From positions 62,001 to 126,000 of the forward strand of contig DATIDD010000018.1 in NCBI GenBank assembly GCA_035456465.1: 64,000 nt of DNA, written 5' to 3'. Position 1 is the first letter of the stretch. Every line of letters begins with the position of its first letter. Under the pieces are notes generated by a model, which saw nothing but the letters and a program-made list of their open reading frames with translations, was not told the origin of the DNA and searched no databases. The stretch is from DATHTC01 sp035456465. GTDB taxonomy: Bacteria; Actinomycetota; Thermoleophilia; Gaiellales; Gaiellaceae. The translations under genes were made by a program, and so were the position numbers. Below, piece after piece: positions 58,469-64,000 of the stretch.

Positions 58469-59097
58469 GCGAGCACCTCGTCCAGGTGCGCCCCCAGCGC
58501 CTCACGCCACGAGCGCCACTCGTGGCCGCCAGGGACCTCGTGGAAGCGGACGGGGTATCCCTGCCGGGCGAGCGCCTCCGACATCGCGCCGTTGTTGGCC
58601 AGGTTCTCCTCGTCCACGCCGCAGGTCATCGTCACCGGGATCGGCGAGTGCCAATCGTGGCCGTTGAGGACGGTGCCGACGAAGCGCGTGATCCTGGCGA
58701 AGCGCGGGAAGCGGGCCTCCTGCCGGTCGGTGCGCCGGCGGAAGAAGCTGCCCGACTGCGCGAGGATCGCGTCGAAGGCGCCCGGATGCCGCCGGTGCGC
58801 GTGGAGCAGCGCGAGCCCGCCGAGCGAGCAGCCGAGCCCGACGCGGCGCGAGGCGGGCCCGAGCTCGGGCAGGAGCTCCTCGGCGAGCAGGCGGGCGTAA
58901 CGGGCCGACGCGGAGTAGGCCTCGTTCCGGTCGGCGGCCGAGAGCAGCGCGACGCGCAGCGGCTGGTACGGCTCGAGCAGCCGGCGCAGCGAGGCGCGCC
59001 GCGCGTAGTCGTGGCCGTCGTGGACGACGAGCAACGGCACCCGCTCGGGCCGCGTCCGCTTCGGCGTCCAGACGACGACGCGGTGCGCCTCCCTCAG
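58465..59097 (-). CDS. Alpha/beta-hydrolase esterase (enterochelin-esterase-like), CTG start
   Basis: 210 residues. Nucleophile elbow GLGCSLGGLALLHAH near residue 95, acid region TMTCGVDEENLANNG and catalytic His in VPGGHEWRSWREAL at the C-terminus, matching esterases of the Fes/D-fold type. The start is inferred as the CTG at 59097 because it overlaps the rsgA stop exactly (CTGA), matching the many GTGA/ATGA couplings here; no ATG or GTG in frame is closer. Coupled to the ATP-grasp gene by GTGA. Substrate is unknown, perhaps the ester or amide made by the ATP-grasp enzyme (inference). No signal peptide. Confidence 0.72.
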   Translation of the reverse strand: MREAHRVVVWTPKRTRPERVPLLVVHDGHDYARRASLRRLLEPYQPLRVALLSAADRNEAYSASARYARLLAEELLPELGPASRRVGLGCSLGGLALLHAHRRHPGAFDAILAQSGSFFRRRTDRQEARFPRFARITRFVGTVLNGHDWHSPIPVTMTCGVDEENLANNGAMSEALARQGYPVRFHEVPGGHEWRSWREALGAHLDEVLA

Positions 59098-60140
59098 TAC
59101 TGGACCTTCCGCCGGCTGCGCTCGAACTGCCGCCAGCGCTTGCGCTGCGCCGACTGCAGCGCCTTGTCCTGCCGGATCTCGAGCGCCCGGATCTCGGCCT
59201 GGAGCTTGCGGTAGCTCTCCCACCGGTGCGGGTCGAGCCGGCCGTCCTCGAGCGCCGCCGCGACGGCGCAGCCCGGCTCGTGGTCGTGCGTGCAGTCCGA
59301 GAAGCGACACTGCGCGGCCAGCTCGGACACGTCGGCGAACGCGGTCTCGAGCGCCTGCTCGTCGGCCCACAGCTGGAGCTCGCGCATCCCCGGCGTGTCG
59401 AGCAGGAGCGCCCCGCCCGGGAGCGGGACGAGCTCGCGGTGCGACGTCGTGTGCCGGCCGCGCTCGTCGTCGGCCCTGACCTCCGCGGTGGCCATCCGCT
59501 CCTCGCCCAGCAGGCTGTTCACGAGGGTCGACTTGCCGACGCCCGAGGAGCCGAGGAGCGCAACCGTGCGGCCCGGGCCGAGATACTGCTCGAGCTCGTC
59601 GAGACCCTCGCGCGTGACGTTCGAGACCGCGTGCACGGGGACGCCGAATGCGATCGTCTCGACGTCCGCCACCGCCTCCGCGACGTCGCCCGGGTGCAGG
59701 TCGGACTTCGTGAGCACGATCACGGGCTCGGCGCCGCTGTCCCACGCGGCGGTGAGGTAGCGCTCGAGCCGCCGCAGGTTGAGGTCGTGGCCGAGGGCCG
59801 ACACGAGGAGCACGGTGTCGACGTTGGCGGCGATGATCTGCTCGCCGACCCGGTCCATCGTCTCCTTCCGGGAGAAGACGGTGCGCCGGGGCAGCACGAC
59901 CTCGACGATCGCCTGGTCGTCCGAGAGCCGGCGCAGGCCGACCCAGTCGCCGACGGCCGCGAGCTCGCCGGTGCGCACGAGCCGGCGCGCCGCCTCTGCC
60001 TCGAGCTCGCCGCCCTCGGTCAGCACGACGTAGCCGCCGCGGTGCTGCACGGCGACGCGCGCGGGGACCAGCCCCTCGTCTCTGTGAGGGCGGAATGCCT
60101 CGTCGAAGAACGGGCTCCAGCCCAGCGATTCCAGCGTCAA
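59094..60140 (-). CDS. rsgA: Ribosome small-subunit GTPase RsgA
   Basis: 348 residues, circularly permuted GTPase that helps mature the 30S subunit. The OB domain spans residues 1-90. The G4 motif TKSDL precedes G1 (GSSGVGKSTLVNSLLG near residue 195), then TTSHREL and G3 DTPG, as expected for the permuted order. The C-terminal zinc-binding tail is CRFSDCTHDHEPGCAV. A TTG start at 60140 (TTGA) overlaps a stop upstream, and the stop overlaps a CTG start of the esterase. It heads an operon of four genes; the other three have no known tie to ribosome maturation. Confidence 0.93.
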   Translation of the reverse strand: MTLESLGWSPFFDEAFRPHRDEGLVPARVAVQHRGGYVVLTEGGELEAEAARRLVRTGELAAVGDWVGLRRLSDDQAIVEVVLPRRTVFSRKETMDRVGEQIIAANVDTVLLVSALGHDLNLRRLERYLTAAWDSGAEPVIVLTKSDLHPGDVAEAVADVETIAFGVPVHAVSNVTREGLDELEQYLGPGRTVALLGSSGVGKSTLVNSLLGEERMATAEVRADDERGRHTTSHRELVPLPGGALLLDTPGMRELQLWADEQALETAFADVSELAAQCRFSDCTHDHEPGCAVAAALEDGRLDPHRWESYRKLQAEIRALEIRQDKALQSAQRKRWRQFERSRRKVQY

Positions 60141-60335
60141 GCGAAGACCTCCAGCGTCTCGTCGGTGAGGTGAACGGAGACGAGGCTCGCGCCGTCGCGG
60201 AGATCGCCGTGGGTCAGGCGAGCGCGACCGAGAGCCTCGCGGCCCGGAAGGCGGCTGCTGCGGTCATTGATCCGGCCCTCCTCTCGGTCGACTGGCCGGC
60301 GCAGGTCGCGCCGGGCTCCGTCAGAGTAGACACCC

Positions 60336-60596
60336 GTGGAACCCGGGTCAACGAAGCGGCTCAAGGGACGCCACGTCGCGGTCACGGGCGCCTCGCGCGG
60401 GATCGGCCGGGCGATCGCGCTCCGTCTGGCGGCGGAAGGGTCCCGGTTGTCGCTGCTCGCGCGCACTCGGCCGGGGTTGGAGGAGACCGCGGCCGGGTGC
60501 GCCGACGCGTCCGTCGCGCCGTGCGACGTCCGCTCGCGTGACGGGCGGCACCTTGATGGGCGAGGAAGACCGGGGCGCGGAGGCGCCGTCTCGTAG
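60336..60596 (+). pseudogene. Truncated short-chain dehydrogenase/reductase
   Basis: An 86-codon frame whose first 60 residues are a clean SDR N-terminus: GRHVAVTGASRGIGRAIALRLAAEGSRLSLLARTRPGLEETAA with the NAD(P)-binding TGxxxGIG. After about 60500 the SDR sequence stops and becomes Arg/Gly-rich, ending at 60596, so the catalytic Ser-Tyr-Lys region is missing. Probably an internal deletion; a GTG at 60538 in another frame encodes TGGTLMGEEDRG, which may be the leftover C-terminus. It retains no predicted activity. It is upstream of the MBL gene. Confidence 0.7.
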
Positions 60597-60598
60597 TC

Positions 60599-62083
60599 GT
60601 GGCCGACCACGTCATCGGCGTCGACCTGGCGAACGTCTTCGACGCGCACGGCGAGTACGCGGCCACCCTGGCCTGGGGCGACGAGGTCGAGCTGGTCGAG
60701 CGGGACGCGGAACGCGTCGCGATCGCGTACACGACCTTCAAGCCGGACGCGGACGGGCTCCCGCAGCCCGTCCGGAACACCGGCGTCGTCCGGCGCTCGC
60801 GTCGCCCCGGCGCGCCCCCGCTGGCCGCCGCCGTCGTGCCCAAGGCGGAGCGCCGGATCCTCAAGGTCGAGTTCGTCGACGTCCAGCAGGGGGACGCCTC
60901 GGTGATCGAGACGCCCGGCGGCCACGTGATGCTCGTGGACGGCGGCGACAACCCGCTCTTCGCCCGCTACCTCGCGGCCCGCTTCGCCGGGTCGACGGCG
61001 GCGGCCCCGCGTCCCGTGGAGGCGCTGCTCGTCACCCACGGCGACGCGGACCACTTCGCCGGCCTCGTCGACGTCCTCGAGGCCGAGCGGCTCGCGCGGC
61101 CGAGACAGCGCGTCTTCCTGCGGCCGAGCCGCGTCCTCCACAACGGGCTCGTCAAGCGGCCGTCGTCGGTGCGCGAGCGGGAGCGCCTCGGCCCGACGGC
61201 CGAGGCGGACGGGCGCGTCTGGACGACGGGGCTCGTGGACGACCTGCTCGCCGTGCCCGACGCGGAGATGAACACCGCCTTCCGGGCGTGGAAGCGTGCG
61301 CTCCGCACCTGGAACGAGCGCTCGCCGCTCGCGTTCACGCGACTCGAGCGCGGACGCGACGAGCCGTTCGCCGCCTTCCGCGCGGACGGCGTCGAGGTCG
61401 AGGTGCTCGGCCCGACGCCGCGGCTCGTGGGCGGCGTCCCGGCGCTGCCGCTGCTGGGCGAGCCGAGCGAGAAGCCGCGGATCGGCCTGGCGTCGGTGCG
61501 GCCGCCGGCCCAGTTCACCGGGATCTCGGCCTCGCACACGATCAACGGCCACTCGGTCGTCTTCCGGCTCACCTACGGCAAGTGGCGCTTCCTCTACGCG
61601 GGCGACCTCAACGAGGAGTCCGAGCTCGAGCTGGTGGCCGCGCACGGGCGGGGCGAGGTCGAGCTGCGCGCCGAGGTGCTGAAGGTCCCGCACCACGGGT
61701 CGGCCGACTTCCTCCCGGAGTTCCTGCGCGCGGTCTCGCCGGTCGTGTCGGTCGTCTCCTCCGGCGACGAGTCCGCGCGGAAGGAGTACATCCATCCCCG
61801 TGCGACGCTCGTGAGCGCGCTCGGGAAGCACGCGCGCGGTGCGGAGCCGCTCGTGTTCGTGACCGAGCTCGTCGCCTTCTTCGAGGTCGTCGGTCCGGCG
61901 GTGACGAGGCGCGGCCGGACGTTCTTCGGCTTCGAGCGGCGGGCCTTCGGGCTCGTGAAGGTGCGGACGGACGGAGAGCGCCTGTTCGTCTGGACGAACA
62001 GCGGGCAGACGCAGCTGAAGGAGGCGTACGCGTACACGCTCGAGCGCGGGCGTCCCGTCGCGGCGCCGGTCCTGCGCCTGTAG
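60599..62083 (+). CDS. ComEC-like metallo-beta-lactamase-fold protein
   Basis: 494 residues. An N-terminal domain of about 75 residues (VIGVDLANVFDAHGEYAATLAWGDEVELVERD) has an SH3-like look. An MBL fold follows: FVDVQQGDASVIETPGGHVMLVDGGDNP, then LLVTHGDADHFAGLVDVL with HxDxDH, FLYAGDLNEESE with the bridging Asp, and VLKVPHHGSADFLPEF. These are the motifs of the ComEC/Rec2 C-terminal hydrolase group. No membrane channel domain is attached, so it is not a competence permease. Substrate is unknown; relatives cut DNA or nucleotides. GTG 60599 follows the SDR remnant. The next gene (dioxygenase) is 76 bases away. Confidence 0.82.
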   Translation: MADHVIGVDLANVFDAHGEYAATLAWGDEVELVERDAERVAIAYTTFKPDADGLPQPVRNTGVVRRSRRPGAPPLAAAVVPKAERRILKVEFVDVQQGDASVIETPGGHVMLVDGGDNPLFARYLAARFAGSTAAAPRPVEALLVTHGDADHFAGLVDVLEAERLARPRQRVFLRPSRVLHNGLVKRPSSVRERERLGPTAEADGRVWTTGLVDDLLAVPDAEMNTAFRAWKRALRTWNERSPLAFTRLERGRDEPFAAFRADGVEVEVLGPTPRLVGGVPALPLLGEPSEKPRIGLASVRPPAQFTGISASHTINGHSVVFRLTYGKWRFLYAGDLNEESELELVAAHGRGEVELRAEVLKVPHHGSADFLPEFLRAVSPVVSVVSSGDESARKEYIHPRATLVSALGKHARGAEPLVFVTELVAFFEVVGPAVTRRGRTFFGFERRAFGLVKVRTDGERLFVWTNSGQTQLKEAYAYTLERGRPVAAPVLRL

Positions 62084-62159
62084 GCGACGGAATAGGCCGG
62101 CCGGACGGCGCGTTGGAGGTTGTTGACGGCACAAGCATCACCTGCCAGGAAGGACTCGG

Positions 62160-63086
62160 ATGAAGCTCGAAGGGATCCATCACGTCACGGCGATCACCGG
62201 CGACGCGCCGGGCAACGTCGACTTCTACGCGCGCGTGCTCGGCCTGCGCCTGGTGAAGAAAACGGTCAACCAGGACGACCCGACCGTCTACCACCTCTTC
62301 TACGCCGACGAGCAAGGCTCGCCGGGGGCCGACATCACCTTCTTCGAGTATCCGGGCGCCCGCCGGGGGAGGCACGGCGCCGGGATGGTGCACACGGTCG
62401 TCTGGCGCGTGTCCTCCGAGGACGCGCTCGACTTCTGGGAGCGGCGGCTCGGCGAGGAAGACGTCGCGACCGAGCGGTCGCCGGGGCATCTGCGGTTTTC
62501 CGACCCCGAAGGGATCGGGATCGAGCTGGCCGTCGTCGAGACCGGCGACGTGCCGCTCGTCGCGGAGTCGCCCGAGATCCCGCGCGAGCTCGCCCTCCAG
62601 GGCTTCGACGGCGTTCGCGCGTTCACCGACGACCCGTCGCGCAGCGCCTCGCTCCTGCACGACGCGCTCGGATTCGAGGCGCGGGAGGGAGGCAGCTTCG
62701 AGATCCGTGGCGACGAGCGTGGCTCCTTCTACGCCTACGATCCCGCCCCCGCCGATCGCGGCCTCGGCGGCGCGGGCACCGTCCACCACGTCGCCTGGGC
62801 GTCGACGATGGACGACCACGGGGCCTGGCGGGAGCGCGTGCGCGAGCACGGCCTGTCGCCGACGCCGATCATCGACCGCTTCTGGTTCCGCTCGATCTAC
62901 TTCCGCGAGCCGAGCGGCGTGCTGTTCGAGATCGCCACGCTCGGCCCCGGCTTCGACACCGACGAGCCGCTGGAGCACCTCGGCGAGAAGCTCGTGCTGC
63001 CGCCGGCGTTCGAGCACCTGCGCGAGCGGATCGAGCCCGTGCTGACGCCCATCCGCAACCCGCGCGAGGAGTGGGCGAAGCGGTGA
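62160..63086 (+). CDS. Ring-cleaving dioxygenase, VOC family (MhqO/MhqA type)
   Basis: 308 residues with two VOC (glyoxalase-fold) units. Metal ligands are in GIHHVTAITGDAPGNVDFYARVLG and GTVHHVAWASTMDDHGAWRERV, with the third in EPSGVLFEIATLGPGF. In bacilli, the Mhq proteins of this group are induced by quinones and thought to cleave hydroquinone-like rings. ATG 62160 has GGAAGGA upstream. Its stop overlaps the esterase start (GTGA at 63083), as in the mhqNOP/mhqED detoxification genes. The pair probably removes electrophilic quinones. Confidence 0.88.
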   Translation: MKLEGIHHVTAITGDAPGNVDFYARVLGLRLVKKTVNQDDPTVYHLFYADEQGSPGADITFFEYPGARRGRHGAGMVHTVVWRVSSEDALDFWERRLGEEDVATERSPGHLRFSDPEGIGIELAVVETGDVPLVAESPEIPRELALQGFDGVRAFTDDPSRSASLLHDALGFEAREGGSFEIRGDERGSFYAYDPAPADRGLGGAGTVHHVAWASTMDDHGAWRERVREHGLSPTPIIDRFWFRSIYFREPSGVLFEIATLGPGFDTDEPLEHLGEKLVLPPAFEHLRERIEPVLTPIRNPREEWAKR

Positions 63087-63721
63087 GCCTCCACGCGCTC
63101 GTCCGCGAGCCGGCCGGCGAGCCGGAAGGGGCGCTCGTGCTCTTCCACGGCCGCGGAGCCGACGAGCACGACCTCGTGCCGCTGCTCGACGTCCTCGATC
63201 CGAAGCGGCGGCTCGTCGGCTACACGCCGCGCGGACCGCTCTCGCTGCCCCCGGGCGGCGCCCACTGGTACGTCGTCCCGCGGGTCGGCTTCCCGGACCC
63301 GGAGACGTTCGCGCAGGGCTATGCGGCGGCCGCCGAGTGGCTCGACTCGCTGCCGCTCCCGCTCGAGCGGACCGTGATCGGCGGGTTCTCGCAGGGCGCG
63401 GTGATGGGCCTCGCGCTCGGGCTCGGGAAGGGACGTTCCCGGCCGGCGGGGATCGTCGCCTTCTCGGGCTTCGTGCCCACCGTCGAGGGCTGGGAGCCGG
63501 ACCTCGACGGCGAGCTCCCGCCCGTCGCGATCGGCCACGGCTCCTACGACCCGGTGATCCCGGTCGAGTTCGGTCGGAGGGCGACGGCGCTGCTCGAGCA
63601 GGCCGGGGCCGACGTCACCTACCGCGAGTCGCCGCTGCCGCACGCGATCGACCCGCGCTTCGCAGCCGAGCTCGCCGGCTGGGTCGAGCGGGCGCTGGGC
63701 CGCGCGCCGGCCTCGCGCTGA
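63083..63721 (+). CDS. Phospholipase/carboxylesterase (MhqD type)
   Basis: 212 residues, alpha/beta-hydrolase. The triad is visible: Ser in VIGGFSQGAVMGLALG near residue 105, Asp in IGHGSYDPVIPVEFG, and His in ESPLPHAIDPRF. This layout matches MhqD and bacterial carboxylesterases. It is coupled to the ring-cleaving dioxygenase by GTGA, so it likely hydrolyses the ring-opened product (inference). Its 3' end overlaps by 107 bases the opposing EamA gene, an unusual convergent overlap. Confidence 0.86.
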   Translation: MSLHALVREPAGEPEGALVLFHGRGADEHDLVPLLDVLDPKRRLVGYTPRGPLSLPPGGAHWYVVPRVGFPDPETFAQGYAAAAEWLDSLPLPLERTVIGGFSQGAVMGLALGLGKGRSRPAGIVAFSGFVPTVEGWEPDLDGELPPVAIGHGSYDPVIPVEFGRRATALLEQAGADVTYRESPLPHAIDPRFAAELAGWVERALGRAPASR

Positions 63722-64000
63722 CGATCAGCGCGACCGCGCCGAGGATCACCCCTCCCGCGACGAGGGTTCGCGACGTCACCGCCTCGTCGAGGAAGGCCCA
63801 GCCCAGTAGCACCGCGACGACCGGGTTCACGTACGCATACGTGGCGACGAGCGAGACCCGGGCGTTCCGGAGCAGCCAGACGTAGGCGCTGAAGGCGAGC
63901 AGCGAGCCGAAGACGACGAGGTAGGCGAGCGCGAGCGCGGAGCGCCACGACGGCGCCTGCACCTCGCCGAGCTCGCCCGCGAGGGCGCCGGCGACGAGCA
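63615..64000 (-). CDS. EamA-family (DMT superfamily) transporter, 5' end outside window
   Basis: C-terminal part of a DMT-superfamily permease: LALAYLVVFGSLLAFSAYVWLLRNARVSLVATYAYVNPVVAVLLGWAFLDEAVT is the diagnostic second-half EamA repeat, then VAGGVILGAVALIVSA. The frame stays open to the right edge, so the start lies outside. About the last 35 codons (Arg/Pro/Ala-rich, PARGPAPARPSRRARL) overlap the opposing esterase gene and look non-conserved; they may be a read-through tail into the antisense strand. Function is export of amino acids or drugs in the family; substrate is not predictable. Confidence 0.83.
   Translation of the reverse strand, partial: LVAGALAGELGEVQAPSWRSALALAYLVVFGSLLAFSAYVWLLRNARVSLVATYAYVNPVVAVLLGWAFLDEAVTSRTLVAGGVILGAVALIVSARPARGPAPARPSRRARLRSAGRSRAAAATRGR

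Noticed and set aside
60599..62083. Competence protein ComEC
   Set aside because: No transmembrane channel region or OB/DNA-binding domain; only the MBL part is shared.
60137..62134. Long minus-strand open frame opposite the MBL protein
   Set aside because: Arg/Gly/Asp/Val-rich antisense shadow of the MBL gene; only the last 40 codons upstream of rsgA could be coding.

Overview
The window is about 70% G+C, densely coded on both strands, and rich in GTG starts and four-base stop/start overlaps. Gene content points to an actinomycete, most likely of the Thermoleophilia type. The markers are NucS/EndoMS mismatch endonuclease, PspA with its partners PspAA and PspAB, HelD, a split LigD-polymerase/ATP-ligase pair, DUF6351 and several DUF families, and many apparently leaderless genes. 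The family calls come from recognising the proteins; the taxonomic placement is inference. No phage, insertion sequence or CRISPR array is visible. This is ordinary chromosome with small accessory patches.

Left part (1-13.5 kb): the 3' end of a LigD-type polymerase, a divergent ATP-dependent DNA ligase, a DUF892 ferritin-like protein, a 16-bp repeated palindromic element, a secreted DUF6351 protein, a thioredoxin-like protein, FabF, a HAD phosphatase/flavin reductase pair, small secreted and membrane proteins, and a HAD + GH65 disaccharide-phosphorylase pair. A small unknown gene has a LexA-type box at its start.

Middle left (13.4-20.4 kb): an accessory-looking patch with a tRNA-like fragment, a SAM-riboswitch-like leader, and an 1103-residue fusion of a beta-propeller, an FAD-linked oxidase and FG-GAP-like repeats. 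It continues with an unknown membrane protein, tRNA-Ser(UGA) and a secreted BNR-repeat sialidase-like protein.

Middle (20.4-38.8 kb): serS with a HAD phosphatase, a lipoprotein cytochrome c, two divergent uncharacterised membrane proteins sharing one overlapping promoter, htpX-pspAB and pspA-pspAA (envelope stress), an MFS carrier and an MBL hydrolase. Next come an aminotransferase/DUF72/kinase operon, two linked medium-chain dehydrogenases, a Tat-exported multicopper oxidase, nucS and tRNA-Ala(CGC).

Right part (38.8-64 kb): a glycogen-debranching-type enzyme, two small unknown genes and a cyclase/NB-ARC regulator. Then comes a divergent regulon: two half-size TauE/SafE exporters plus a GntR regulator face a peptide ABC importer with gamma-glutamyltransferase, across twin TTGGATCCA operators. 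It ends with a secreted Ig-like protein, helD, an rsgA-esterase-ATP-grasp-nuclease operon, a truncated SDR, a ComEC-like MBL protein, a ring-cleaving dioxygenase/esterase pair, and a partial EamA carrier.
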